Positions 9,041 to 19,053 of a stretch of 64,000 nucleotides of DNA are shown piece after piece. Location of the stretch: the NCBI GenBank assembly GCA_019420585.1, contig JAHZGX010000012.1, forward strand, positions 1 through 64,000, in the 5' to 3' direction. A program made the translations under genes and the position numbers. This DNA comes from Prevotellaceae bacterium (GTDB lineage: Bacteria > Bacteroidota > Bacteroidia > Bacteroidales > Bacteroidaceae). Below the pieces are notes generated by a model, which was given only the letters and a program-made list of their open reading frames with translations, ran no database searches and had not been told where the DNA came from. Numbering within the stretch: the stretch's first letter is position 1; every line of letters starts with the position of its first letter.

Positions 9041-9567
9041 TCAATCTCCTTCAGGGAAGTGCTCGTAATATATGTCAGCAATAGTATCGGCAAATCCCCA
9101 GCCACATGGTGAAGCCCATTCCACACATTGTTTCAGACGTGGTTTGAAATGCTCCTGCATATTATTCTTGGCAATAAATGCCATCGTCTTATCGAAGTTA
9201 TTCTCCACAGAAGTATAATATTACTTCCACATATCTCCATAGTCGTATGTAAACTGACAGGCATTCTCAACATAGCAAAGCATCAAGTCTGCCAGTTTGT
9301 CCGGAGAGGGCTTTAGTTTTTTGTAGTCTGAGACTGCCTTACGGCAAACAGAAAATCTGGTCTTTGGTTCCAGTCTTCCTCTTGATGGATAAAACTCTTC
9401 TGCAATAATCTTCTTATACTCTTCCAGTTTACCATCTTCGTCTGGATTTGCAAAGACCTCTAGTACTCTTTCGCTTCCTTGCGAGCATCATACATCTCCA
9501 AAACCATACCAATGATTTCTTCCTTTGGCATGGACATGAGTATTTTCTTTACTGTTGCTTTTGACAT
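9041..9567 (-). pseudogene. DUF6155-like protein, frameshifted and interrupted
   Basis: From the ATG at 9567 the minus strand reads MSKATVKKILMSMPKEEIIG, then MVLEMYDARKEAKEY and a TAG. One missing base near 9460 restores the frame: VFANPDEDGKLEEYKKIIAE and EEFYPSRGRLEPKTRFSVC follow. An in-frame TAA occurs after YGDMWK, and the frame then continues to FPEGD and a TGA at 9041-9043. The architecture resembles the DUF6155 family (about 175 residues, function unknown), identified from memory. It starts 10 bp after the end of the Fic remnant and was probably the last gene of the defence operon. At least one deletion plus one nonsense change make it non-functional. Confidence 0.75.
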
Positions 9568-9576
9568 GATTGGTTC

Positions 9577-10745
9577 TTAACTATTATTTCCATCCAACAA
9601 CATCAATCCTTTTACCGTCAACAAATAACGTTGACGGGGATGATGGGAATTGGCAGGGTACTTCATACACACGAATCCTTTTCTTATTGCTGGTGTGAGA
9701 GAATAATCCATAAGTTGGGACGGTTCTTCAAACCTGCAGCTTCCATCATACTTCTTTTAGCACTCATTTCTTCTTTACCAATTGCCAATACTAATCGTTT
9801 CACGTTATCTGACGATGGTTGTATATTTTCTGAACTTGCATGGGTGAGTTGTATGGGTGGCGTTCTCGTCATCCTTATACCCAATCAGCATATATCGATT
9901 CTTCAGTTCATTGTTTTCTCCGAGCAGCAAATTACGGAAAAACTTTACAAGGAAAGACTTGTCTGGCTGTATGCCTTTCTGGGGATTACTATAATTGGCA
10001 CGTACAAGGGCATTATGGAAGTACCAGGAATTGTCTGCAAACAACTCATTGTTTACCTTGAAACCACAAGAACGGAGATATCTGATAACGAAAACAGCAG
10101 TTGTTCGCGTATTTCCTTCACGGAACGGATGGTTCTGCCATAACAAAGTCACGAAGTCCACAACATGTGAGATAATCTCATCTGTAGTCAAGCCTTTATA
10201 ACTGAAATCCCGTTCGGTCTGTATGTCATTTTTTTTAATGCTTCATGGATGTCTACTGCACGACCATATACAACTGTATCGCCTTGTAATACCCATTCCT
10301 TTTTACAGATATCATAGGGACGTATCTCACCAGTATGCTTAAAGACGCCCTCAAATAGATGACGATGGATGTTCAAAAACTCTAAAGGAGTCAATGAAAA
10401 AGATTTTTCATTTAGAAGCTTCGTGATGTTTGCAGCCACACGGTCAGCCTCTTCCTTTTCTGCATCGTCAGCATCATGCGTAGTCTTATTCACATAATAA
10501 GACTGTAGTTGTTCTCTCACCTCATCAATGGTGATGTCACCCTCAATGTGCTTTACTGCTATTTCCTTCAAATACTCAAACACGCAAAGCCCATCTACGT
10601 CTTGAAGTCCTATTGCTGTACGCCAAGCCGAAACTCGCTCACGTTTATGTGGCTCTGACACACGTTCGTAAGCTTCAAAGTCAATGTATTTCTGCTCTTC
10701 GTTCATATTCTTTATTTTTTTTCTTGATATATCCTTCCTGGTCAT
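9577..10745 (-). pseudogene. Fic/DOC-family protein gene with several frameshifts
   Basis: The N-terminal part (10745 to about 10236) reads as a Fic protein, including YEVREQ-like helices and HRHLFEGVFKHTGEIRPYD. A run of eight A (10229-10236, minus strand) breaks the frame; one more A would continue into DIQTERDFSYKGLTTDE and the Fic motif HPFREGNTRT. Two further frame changes follow: near 9845 (before ASSENIQPSSDNVKRLVLAIG) and near 9690 (NRPN to MDYSLTPAIRKGFVCMKYP). The gene then ends LLTVKGLMLLDGNNS at 9577. Fic enzymes transfer AMP or related groups from nucleotides to target proteins. The start (10745, or 10706 at MNEEQKYIDF) overlaps the end of jetD, so it was translated with the Wadjet operon. 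Confidence 0.85.
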
Positions 10746-11571
10746 ATCCTTTGTGGTGCAAGTGGATGCTGTCTAATAGAGGTTGCACTCTTTTGTCTTC
10801 AACCTTCATTTTACCATACTGAGGCAACTGAACATTATAGCGTTCTGTATTCCCATTCGAAATCCTTTGCTCAAAATCATCAGGTATGAATAATGATGAT
10901 TTATTTCCCAAGTGATGGTAATACTCACTCTCATAAATGGCGATACCAGCCAAGTCCAAATCTCCAAAATGGACGTATTGATTAGGTATGGACTGTAGCC
11001 ATTTGATAAGATCTTTATTTTGGTTTTGAGGATAACGGGATACGAAAAGTACGCGTCCATATCGCGCAAAGAGATATTTCTGCAATGCAGCATATCGGAA
11101 ATTCTCTGCGTTCTCCACTCCAACAACGACAACATCCTGTGGAATGGTGAAATGCTGATAGTCGGCAATGAACATGAAACAGCCTTCAGTGGGATGAATT
11201 ATTATCTCTTGTCCGTTGAGGACAGCCGTAATGGGCTGATAGCTATTCACAAGAAAACCCGTGAAAGTTCTACGTGAAAGGAACTTACTGTCGCCAGTGG
11301 CAGCCACCAAAGAGGCTCTGCTGGCATCTTCGTCAGAAAAGGCTCTCCGTGTTTGTTCCAGGTCGTAGATGTCGAATTGACTAGCAACATACTGGCGGAA
11401 AGATATTCCGTCTGATGCCCTCAGACTCTTGCGGCTACCGTGTGCTGTAGCCAGAAGGATGCCGTCTTCCTGCATCTGTTCAAACCAGTCGCCCTTCAGA
11501 CTGCTGGCAGGCAGGACGTCGCCATTGGCCAGCCGAATCAGTTTCTCTATGAGTATGGCGGTCTTTTTCAT
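10681..11571 (-). CDS. jetD: Wadjet nuclease subunit JetD (Toprim)
   Basis: The 296-residue protein has a helical/winged N-terminal half, including SRRTFTGFLVNSYQP. Its C-terminal Toprim domain carries the metal ligands: VVVGVENAENF with Glu153, and HFGDLDLAGI with Asp204 and Asp206. This pattern fits JetD/MksG/EptD, the endonuclease of Wadjet complexes that cleaves DNA once the SMC motor has stalled on a small circle. It is shorter than many JetD proteins. Its ATG overlaps the jetC stop (ATGA at 11568-11571), and its own end overlaps the fic remnant. The gene is intact although the two genes after it are broken. Confidence 0.85.
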   Translation of the reverse strand: MKKTAILIEKLIRLANGDVLPASSLKGDWFEQMQEDGILLATAHGSRKSLRASDGISFRQYVASQFDIYDLEQTRRAFSDEDASRASLVAATGDSKFLSRRTFTGFLVNSYQPITAVLNGQEIIIHPTEGCFMFIADYQHFTIPQDVVVVGVENAENFRYAALQKYLFARYGRVLFVSRYPQNQNKDLIKWLQSIPNQYVHFGDLDLAGIAIYESEYYHHLGNKSSLFIPDDFEQRISNGNTERYNVQLPQYGKMKVEDKRVQPLLDSIHLHHKGYDQEGYIKKKNKEYERRAEIH

Positions 11572-14500
11572 CTTATTGTCAGCAGCGTTTTAACCACGGT
11601 ATTGCTCTTCTCGTCTTTGCAAAGAGAATAGGTGTATTTGTATGCCTGAGCATTATAGGTGGTGGGCGAAGAGTTGATGAGATTGATGTTGCGAACATTA
11701 GCAAACTTCAGGATACCTTCCACATTATTGGGGTGCAGTTTGCCAATCTCGTCCATCATGCAATGGAGCTTAAAGTCGCCAAATTTGCGGGAGATTTTGC
11801 GCTTGAAGACATTGATAAGCATGATGTTCACCATCGCTTTGACCAAGATGTCCGTACCGTCAGATCCCACGTTTGAGAGTTTCTCCACCCAGTTGGTGTC
11901 ATTGTCATTCTCCTTGACCTTGAATTCCAGTTTGAAGGAGTCTGCCAGCGTCATCCGTTCGCGTTTCTGTTCAGCGTCCATCATTTCGATGAGCATCATC
12001 AGTAGTTTGACGGCTTGTTCGTTGGTGCGGTTCAAATTATCTTCATCGGTGAACAAATTCAGCTGTCCGATGTCATAACCATGCTCGTCATCAAAATGCT
12101 TGATGTTCAGCAGTTGCTGCATGAGGCGATCATTACTCTCCACAGCACGCAGTTCAATCTCCTTGATAACACCGGCGAAATTATTCTCTCGGAAATCGCG
12201 GTTGATGTCGAGGATTGTTCTTTCGATGTCAGACTTGTGCTGACTCAGGTCGCTAACGTCCTTAGCGATACGCTTGATGATAGTAGCATACTGGCGACTG
12301 GTGCGCACACGATATTGTTCAATCTTATTGTTGCTAATGAATTCATTCAGTTCAGCAGCAAATTCCGTATAATCATTGTCGGAGTTGAACTCCGTCCGGA
12401 AGTAGAAAGTGTTCTGTGGTGAGAAATTACCCTTAAACCTAATGACGGCCTGTTTGAAATCTTCAAACTTACGTTGCTGAGATGCAATCTGGTCGCGCAG
12501 TTCTTCCAGGATTTCCGCTAGGGGATTAACTGTTTCTATTTCGCCTGCTGCTGATAGATTTGGAGGACAGGATGGGTTACCCTTAAAAGCGCGAGCCTTT
12601 TCTATTGCCTCATTCAATTTCTTTTGTTCTTCTTGCAATGATCGGAGCGTTGTTGAGAGTGAAGATATTTTCTCGTCATACTGCTGCTTACGCCTCTGAA
12701 ATTTGTCTTGCAGGTCATCTATCTTTTGTCTCACCTGCTTGCGTTCATCCCTCTTCTGCTGTTCGTAATCAAAATATTCGCGCTTATCATTCTGCCACGA
12801 AATATAGTCCGCCCGATGCTCGTCTATGTATCTTAGTTCGTCAGAAACCTTCTGCAGTTGCCGGCGGATTTCTGCCAACAGGTTTACATCCACACCAAAT
12901 CCTTTCAGTTCTGCATCCATCTGAGCCTGTAGTTCTCCTTTACGCAGAGTGGAATCATGCTCTTTTTTCTTCAGATCCGCATGTATGCTTGCCTTTTGTC
13001 GGTCAGAGGCAGCCAGCAATTCTTTCTTTTGTTTGTCGAATGACGTGTGCAGTTCTTGCAGAGCTTTATCGCGCTGATTCGTTAACATCTCTCTCTGTTT
13101 GTCAAGTCTCTCGATTTCTTTTCTGACTTCTCCCTGTCTTTTCTGAAGCTGTTCCAACTCGCCATCGCGCCATTTCTTCAGTCTCTCTTCTGACGCAGCT
13201 TTCTCCTTCTGAATCACATCAATGCGATGCGGAATCTGGTTATATTCTACATCGAGGTTCATCTTGTCCTTGCGCAGTTGCTTCAACTGAGAACTGGGGT
13301 TACGTTCCTGTTCTACAATATCCGTTTCTAACTGCTGTTTGCGAAATGTAATCTTCTTTTTCAGTTCCTCCACTTTCAGTTCCAACGATGCTTTCTGGCT
13401 CCTCAATTCATCGGGCGTCTTGATGGTCTTCTCGATATTGGATGTGTCAATCTTTACACCGTATATAGTGTCAGTAGATGTTGACTTGTGAGGGTTGAGT
13501 GAAGTATTATATAGTATGGCATCTTCATCAAGCACCTTGCCGAAATTTTCCTCCCAACCATCAACATTCTCGCCTAACCATTCAATAAACGAATCCTTTT
13601 GGCGGCCAAGCATGTCATCAAGTTTCAAAATGTCGTCTGTAACCAGTTTGATGTTGTTCTCTATAGTTGCAACATCTTTATCACATGCCGTCTCCAAATC
13701 CTTACGCTGCAAAGCCACATCATTAAGTATGCGGTCTATATCTTTCTGTTTATCAGAAGACTCTTGAAACAATGTTAGTCGTTTCTCACCCCAAACCTTC
13801 AGTTTCCGCTCCTGCTCGTCCATCTCGTCTTTGTACGGATTAGACTGTTGAGCGCGCTGGGTTTGCAGTTTGATGTCATTCTCTGCTGTATGGGCATCGT
13901 CCAATAATCTCTGATTGTCTGTTAACTTCTGCTCATACAGACTTCTCGTATTCTCTACTTTTCCGTTGGTTTCTGCCTGCAAGCGGCTTTCTACTTCTAT
14001 ACGCTGTCTGTCTAAGTCGTTGAGCTGTTTCTGGGATTGAAGATCATACTCACGCAATTGATTGTCAACCTTCTGAATCAACGCATCATACTTATATTTT
14101 ACGCTTTGGTTCTTGCTTGTCAGGGTCTCTTCCTGATGCTTCAGACTCTGCTGTTGAATCTTTAGTTCGCCTTCCTTCCCGATGCGCGCGGCAATCTTCT
14201 CTACACCGATTTCCGCATAGTGTTGGCGTTTTGTTTTCACCTGGTCAAGGAAGAATTTCAAGGCTCCGTCCTCCTGATTGAGTTTTGTGGTCTCTGCTTT
14301 GTGTTTCCCTTCCTCTTCACCCAACAAGCGCTTCTGCCGAGAGAGTTCCGTGCTGCAATTTGACTCTTTCTCAGCCAATACAGGCAATCGATTGGTGTCA
14401 CGCCTCAGCGCATGGTTCAACTGACCACAAAGTTCCGTAATCAATTTACGAACAAATTCGTAATCCGTATAATTTTCTATAACAGCATCGGCATCCGTCT

Positions 14501-15227
14501 TCACCTTCACCTTGCCATTCCTTTCAACTTTATACCATTTCCAGATGTCCTCATATTGCTGACGGAAGTTCTTCACCTCCTCGCGGTAGCGATTTAAATC
14601 AATATCGTCGCTTGCGAAATCCATCGAGTCGATAATTGTGTCCTTGATTACTCGCGACTCCAGGCTTTGATTCAGGAATATATTCTGTATGGTCAACGGC
14701 ACCTGACGGTATTTCGTGCTCTCCATCAATGAGAACCTGCGCAACTCTTTTGCCACTTGCTGGCTGTTGCCGTAAATGATGTCGCGAAACTCCTCATAGC
14801 CTCGGATAATATTGCTTTTATAAATCCGGGCGCCTATCTGTTCACTGATGCGCCCCCATTCATAACGAACACTACCATCCTCTTCCACAAAGAACCGCTT
14901 ATTGTAGGCGCAATCCACAATTCGGAAGGCAGTACGTCCATGCGACAAGAAGGTCATAACGAAGAATTTTCCAGTTTCGCGGCACACTTCATAAATGATG
15001 TACGAATTCTGGTGTGGCAAGTAGAATTCATCGTAGCCTTTCTGACCAGCTTGCGTTTTAATGCCAAGTTTGCTCTTGTCCACATTGTAGAAAAACAAGA
15101 TTGCACGAAGCAGAGTGGATTTACCCACACCCTGTGTACCAATGAAATGTACGTTGCCATCGAGTTTGATCTCAGCGTATGGCACATGGGCACTATTAAT
15201 AAATATGATTTTATTGAGGTATCTCAT
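11568..15227 (-). CDS. jetC: Wadjet SMC-like ATPase JetC
   Basis: The 1219-residue protein has a Walker A loop GTQGVGKST at residues 30-38 near the N terminus. Long coiled coils rich in Lys, Gln and Glu span roughly residues 270-910. A C-terminal ATPase half has a signature-like GSDGTDILVKAM near 1122 and Walker B HCMMDEIG with Asp1159-Glu1160. This layout is that of MukB/JetC SMC proteins that extrude DNA loops. It should dimerise and bind JetA and JetB. The start at 15227 overlaps jetB by 17 bp, which suggests translational coupling. SbcC/Rad50 is excluded because the central zinc hook (CxxC) is absent and the partners are jetA/B/D. Confidence 0.9.
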   Translation of the reverse strand: MRYLNKIIFINSAHVPYAEIKLDGNVHFIGTQGVGKSTLLRAILFFYNVDKSKLGIKTQAGQKGYDEFYLPHQNSYIIYEVCRETGKFFVMTFLSHGRTAFRIVDCAYNKRFFVEEDGSVRYEWGRISEQIGARIYKSNIIRGYEEFRDIIYGNSQQVAKELRRFSLMESTKYRQVPLTIQNIFLNQSLESRVIKDTIIDSMDFASDDIDLNRYREEVKNFRQQYEDIWKWYKVERNGKVKVKTDADAVIENYTDYEFVRKLITELCGQLNHALRRDTNRLPVLAEKESNCSTELSRQKRLLGEEEGKHKAETTKLNQEDGALKFFLDQVKTKRQHYAEIGVEKIAARIGKEGELKIQQQSLKHQEETLTSKNQSVKYKYDALIQKVDNQLREYDLQSQKQLNDLDRQRIEVESRLQAETNGKVENTRSLYEQKLTDNQRLLDDAHTAENDIKLQTQRAQQSNPYKDEMDEQERKLKVWGEKRLTLFQESSDKQKDIDRILNDVALQRKDLETACDKDVATIENNIKLVTDDILKLDDMLGRQKDSFIEWLGENVDGWEENFGKVLDEDAILYNTSLNPHKSTSTDTIYGVKIDTSNIEKTIKTPDELRSQKASLELKVEELKKKITFRKQQLETDIVEQERNPSSQLKQLRKDKMNLDVEYNQIPHRIDVIQKEKAASEERLKKWRDGELEQLQKRQGEVRKEIERLDKQREMLTNQRDKALQELHTSFDKQKKELLAASDRQKASIHADLKKKEHDSTLRKGELQAQMDAELKGFGVDVNLLAEIRRQLQKVSDELRYIDEHRADYISWQNDKREYFDYEQQKRDERKQVRQKIDDLQDKFQRRKQQYDEKISSLSTTLRSLQEEQKKLNEAIEKARAFKGNPSCPPNLSAAGEIETVNPLAEILEELRDQIASQQRKFEDFKQAVIRFKGNFSPQNTFYFRTEFNSDNDYTEFAAELNEFISNNKIEQYRVRTSRQYATIIKRIAKDVSDLSQHKSDIERTILDINRDFRENNFAGVIKEIELRAVESNDRLMQQLLNIKHFDDEHGYDIGQLNLFTDEDNLNRTNEQAVKLLMMLIEMMDAEQKRERMTLADSFKLEFKVKENDNDTNWVEKLSNVGSDGTDILVKAMVNIMLINVFKRKISRKFGDFKLHCMMDEIGKLHPNNVEGILKFANVRNINLINSSPTTYNAQAYKYTYSLCKDEKSNTVVKTLLTIR

Positions 15228-15762
15228 CTTTTACGTCTTCGTCTATGTTTATACAAAGAATGATTTGTTCAATGTAATGGAAGGCTTTGGTCACCTGATA
15301 GGTACCATCAGCCTCGTTTACCAGTTCAGCAAAGCCCATGTTCTCCAGAGTTCCTGCAAGTGCCTCCAGTTTTTGGCGGTTCGACGTTTTGTCAGGAAAC
15401 ATCTGTATCAATTTCTCTTTCAGACCAGGTATGGTGGCAAGTCTCACCTCCATCTGTACCAGACTGAACTGGGTGCCAGCATCAAACGCTGTATCGTATG
15501 TCTTCAGAAAGTCCAAATAGTCAATCCACGAGAATAGCGACTGCAGCTTGTTTTCAGTTATTACCTTGGCTTCCTTGCGACTGAAATAGTAGAAACCGTC
15601 ACCACTGCTGAGTTGAAAGTCTATCTTGCTGAAATAGTCTTCATACTCCTGCTGGTTCTCTTCAATATCGTTGTAGATAGCACGCGTGTCAGCATCGATG
15701 CTGTTGCTCGATATGAACTGCCCTCGGCTGAGACGCTGGAAAACTTCACTTGTATATTTCAT
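15211..15762 (-). CDS. jetB: Wadjet KITE-like subunit JetB
   Basis: The 183-residue product is mostly helical, with DGFYYFSRKEAK and a C-terminal winged-helix-like stretch (MGFAELVNEADGTYQVTKA). Size and position match JetB/MksE (DUF4194-type), the KITE protein that binds the kleisin JetA. It begins within the jetA stop codon (ATGA at 15759-15762) and overlaps jetC by 17 bp. Assignment rests more on gene order and length than on residue-level identity. Confidence 0.75.
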   Translation of the reverse strand: MKYTSEVFQRLSRGQFISSNSIDADTRAIYNDIEENQQEYEDYFSKIDFQLSSGDGFYYFSRKEAKVITENKLQSLFSWIDYLDFLKTYDTAFDAGTQFSLVQMEVRLATIPGLKEKLIQMFPDKTSNRQKLEALAGTLENMGFAELVNEADGTYQVTKAFHYIEQIILCINIDEDVKDEIPQ

Positions 15763-16952
15763 CGTGGGTAAATAATTGGGTATTCTATGTTGTCAATTGC
15801 TTTCATCTCTGTTGTGAAACGCATTTGTTCCGGGTACTGAGATGCCATCTGAAGGAATAGCACTAAGCGCAGTTCTTTGTCGGGCGTTTCCGTGAATGAG
15901 TAGTTCCAAAGATAGTAGAACAAGTCACTGCTTTGAGCCAGGAAACCGTTCAGCAGTTCCTGATGGTTGAAGGCTCTTGTCGTCTCTGTTTGTTCTTCCA
16001 GGTAACTCTCGTCAATCTTTTCAGCGAGCCTCGACTTGATGTTTGCTTTCTTCGACAGGCGCTTTCTGATGTTGTCCAGTATCTCAAGGGCGGCATCTTC
16101 ATTACGTAGGAAGTCCAACGAGACCCTCGTGATATATTTAGGCTGGCGCTCCATCCAAACAGCATTTGTCTGCGACATCAGTTCCTTTACATTGGCGGCC
16201 TGCTCAATCATGAACTGGTCGCGCAGATACTTCAGTTGTCGCACACGCTTCACCAGTCGGCTCTGATATTCTATGCGGTTCAGGTATTCTATAATCTGAG
16301 CGGTGATGGCTATCAATCCGTGAGCAGACTCACGCAAACCGTCACGAACCTCGCTGACAGTCTGTTTCAGCCCGTAGTCAGCTGCACTTGAAAAGAAAAT
16401 GGTCTGTTCATCTATCACACGTTCAGTTTGGCGAATCAGTTCTCCTATCAGTCGAGCCTTTTCATCAAAATCCTTCAGTCGCAGTTCCTTGATTTTAAAG
16501 TTTGGCTCCTGCTTGTAGGTGTCATCAACATTGCGTTTCAAGTCAATCACATTTCTTCGGGTGGCATTGTCAATACTCTTGAATGTATGGCGGATTTCTC
16601 TTAGGAAACTCTCGCGACGGGCATTGTTCTCTGCTGCAAGATACGAACTGATACCAAGGTTCAGTTTGTCGATATACATCTTGACCGATGAGATGTTGAT
16701 ATCCTCGTTCACCGCCAAGACATCTTCGAAAAATCGCTGATAGGCATCATCCAATTCCAGAGAGTCGCCCGTCTGCACGATTACCCCAAAGGTGATAAGG
16801 TGTTTCAACTTGTTCTCGTCTCCATTCAGGGTGTCAAGGGCATCGTCATACTTCACAGCAACCGTCTTGCGCTGCAAGAACATATTGTTCAGCAGTTTTG
16901 AGCCCTGCTGAAGTGCACGTGTCAGTTCTTTTATCGACCTAAATGTTGCCAT
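15759..16952 (-). CDS. jetA: Wadjet kleisin-like subunit JetA
   Basis: The 397-residue soluble protein is almost entirely helical: an N-terminal winged-helix-like part (residues 1-80), long helices in the middle, and a C-terminal segment (YLWNYSFTETPDKELRLVLF). It occupies the jetA position before jetB-jetC-jetD and has the helical, MukF/MksF-like make-up expected of the kleisin that bridges the JetC heads. It does not obviously start like the DUF3375 or DUF5716 JetA families known to me and is shorter than they usually are, so it may belong to a divergent subtype. It begins 17 bp after the stop of the DUF262 gene. Confidence 0.7.
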   Translation of the reverse strand: MATFRSIKELTRALQQGSKLLNNMFLQRKTVAVKYDDALDTLNGDENKLKHLITFGVIVQTGDSLELDDAYQRFFEDVLAVNEDINISSVKMYIDKLNLGISSYLAAENNARRESFLREIRHTFKSIDNATRRNVIDLKRNVDDTYKQEPNFKIKELRLKDFDEKARLIGELIRQTERVIDEQTIFFSSAADYGLKQTVSEVRDGLRESAHGLIAITAQIIEYLNRIEYQSRLVKRVRQLKYLRDQFMIEQAANVKELMSQTNAVWMERQPKYITRVSLDFLRNEDAALEILDNIRKRLSKKANIKSRLAEKIDESYLEEQTETTRAFNHQELLNGFLAQSSDLFYYLWNYSFTETPDKELRLVLFLQMASQYPEQMRFTTEMKAIDNIEYPIIYPR

Positions 16953-16969
16953 TTCCTTTTAGGTTTAAA

Positions 16970-19051
16970 TTACTCATCTTCTTCTCCCTCTTGATCAGAG
17001 CGGAATTCAAAAACAAGTTCCGATGCAGGAATATTGCATTCCTCAAACATTCCATGAAGAATATTTATCTTGGTGGCTGTGCTATTGTTAGTCCACACGT
17101 ACATTCCTGGTGCGAGTTCCCGCCTCCACTCTTCTGGGGTAGCAGAGAAACTGCACTTTTCGTTTGCACAAAGCCATTCAATAGTTGAGCGTTTCTCCAA
17201 TAGGATATGACCACAAACTTGAATGAGCATTTCCTTCCAAGTATTTACTGCATATCTTACTCCATGAAGCATATAAGCCTGTAACTTCTTACCAGTAAAC
17301 TCGTAGTCTTCATCATCAAGCGATGCAGATTCTGCTTCGCGTCTCAGCGGCTCAAAAGTTGTAGTTGGCATGGGCCAAAGTCGCATAAACACATTCTGCA
17401 ATTCTTTCTGACGTGCTTTCAACTCTGTTTCAGTCCATTGTTCGCACGATTTTACAGAGTTGTTCAGACGGAATGAACTATCCTTGAAGCCTTTCTCCAT
17501 GTCTCTCTTCTCAATAAACGTGAGATTGCTATATTGAGAATTGTAACCGGTTAGAGTAAGATTTGCCATTGTGTGCAGATATTGTTCATGAATTCTTTCC
17601 CAATCTTTGCCTAAAGCAGCTTTCCACTTATCTGATAGAGTTTGTGGCATAATATGCTCTATGGTTATATTCTTTTCAGCCAGTTCCTTTACCACATCAT
17701 GTCGCTCATTGTTATCCTGATTCTCCATACGTTCCAAGATAAACATACGGGCATTAACTGGCATCTTATAAACCTGGCGAGTTTTAAAGTCACCCCTTAC
17801 CTCTTCATCAGATGGGAAGACAGAAGAACGTCCCTTCTTCAACAAGACATAAGTCAGCACATCAATATATGAAGGTACAGTATCATCAGCTGCTTTGTTG
17901 ACATGATTCAACACATCCCGATGAAGCGTTGCAAATACCTTATTCAAAGCATTTGACGGTAGATTACAGATGATTCTTCGTGCCCAATATGCTTCTATGA
18001 CATCAAGTACACGATAAATTTCGTTTTCCACTAGTCCAACTTTTGATGCATAATCGAAGAAAGCCATAAAGAATGGATAAGCAATAGTAGAATCCAGCGT
18101 TCTGATCTGGTTCAATTTCCTATTCAGTTTTTCTGAACCTATCGCAGCATTATCCACTTGGCAATATATCTTGGCATAGTGATGCATATCTTCCAGTAAT
18201 GTTGCTCTGTCAACAGTTATATCTTCGGCATACTCTTTAAAGATAAAGTAAATCTTATCGATACGACCTATCTTTCCTTGCTTCATTGTAAGGTAATCGC
18301 GTACAAAAGAAGAAGGATCATACTTTGTAAACTCTTCAATAGGGTTCCAATATCGAGTATATAGATCGTCCTGCTCAACAGGAGCAAGTGACATCAATAA
18401 ATAATTACGTATCTTGTCGGCCTCACTCAAATCAAGGCCTGTAGAGTTCAGACTCTCAAATATCAATTGTGGGTCATCATCTTCGTCAAGACGAATATTG
18501 ATGACTTCCAGTTTTTTGATGGTCTCAAATAGTTCATCAATAGTCAATCCACAATGAATAATCTTATCATAGAAGAAGTCGTAGTTACGAGTAACATTTG
18601 ACTCTTTGATGTACTGGTCTTTAGGCTTATACAGCAAAGCATCAAAAGCCTGCATATCTTTCTTGATAGGTTTAAGTTTTACCTTACGTTCATCTTCCTG
18701 ATATTCATCCACCAGATAACGCTTGAAGATTTTTTCTACTAGTTTATTGTCTGTTGCTTCTATCAGTCCTTCCTTCTTGGCATTCACCATCGCTATCAGC
18801 AACAATGAAACGGTAGTAATTCGTTGTTGACCATCAATGATGAATCTGTCTTCTGTTCCAGACTGGATGCTTGACACGATACTACCAAAGAAATGACTCC
18901 TGCGGTCGCTATTATGCAGTTTCATCAAGTCCTGAAACAATTGTTCACAGTTTTCTTCCTTCCAGTCGTAATTACGCTGGTAAAGAGGGATGATGAATCG
19001 CTTATCAGATCCATCAAAGAACTTTATTAATGGTTGTGCATCACCTTTCAT
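16970..19051 (-). CDS. DUF262-DUF1524 (GmrSD-like) nuclease
   Basis: The 693-residue protein opens with a DUF262 ParB-like NTPase domain: IPLYQRNYDW at 21-30, FFGSIV at 54-59 and DGQQRITT at 73-80. A helical middle leads to a DUF1524 HNH-type nuclease segment with IEHIMPQTL (His466), then MANLTLTGYN and an F-x-x-K motif. After about residue 586 there is a further ~105-residue C-terminal domain ending in a very acidic tail. Such proteins are type IV restriction enzymes (GmrSD, BrxU, SspE-like) that cut modified DNA using nucleotide hydrolysis. The gene sits 2 bp after the EVE gene and 17 bp before jetA. It looks AT-richer than the core genes. Confidence 0.88.
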   Translation of the reverse strand: MKGDAQPLIKFFDGSDKRFIIPLYQRNYDWKEENCEQLFQDLMKLHNSDRRSHFFGSIVSSIQSGTEDRFIIDGQQRITTVSLLLIAMVNAKKEGLIEATDNKLVEKIFKRYLVDEYQEDERKVKLKPIKKDMQAFDALLYKPKDQYIKESNVTRNYDFFYDKIIHCGLTIDELFETIKKLEVINIRLDEDDDPQLIFESLNSTGLDLSEADKIRNYLLMSLAPVEQDDLYTRYWNPIEEFTKYDPSSFVRDYLTMKQGKIGRIDKIYFIFKEYAEDITVDRATLLEDMHHYAKIYCQVDNAAIGSEKLNRKLNQIRTLDSTIAYPFFMAFFDYASKVGLVENEIYRVLDVIEAYWARRIICNLPSNALNKVFATLHRDVLNHVNKAADDTVPSYIDVLTYVLLKKGRSSVFPSDEEVRGDFKTRQVYKMPVNARMFILERMENQDNNERHDVVKELAEKNITIEHIMPQTLSDKWKAALGKDWERIHEQYLHTMANLTLTGYNSQYSNLTFIEKRDMEKGFKDSSFRLNNSVKSCEQWTETELKARQKELQNVFMRLWPMPTTTFEPLRREAESASLDDEDYEFTGKKLQAYMLHGVRYAVNTWKEMLIQVCGHILLEKRSTIEWLCANEKCSFSATPEEWRRELAPGMYVWTNNSTATKINILHGMFEECNIPASELVFEFRSDQEGEEDE

Positions 19052-19053
19052 CT

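Noticed and set aside
11568..15227. Rad50/SbcC identity for the large ATPase
   Set aside because: No CxxC zinc hook in the coiled coil, no SbcD nuclease next door, and the jetA-B-D neighbours fit Wadjet.
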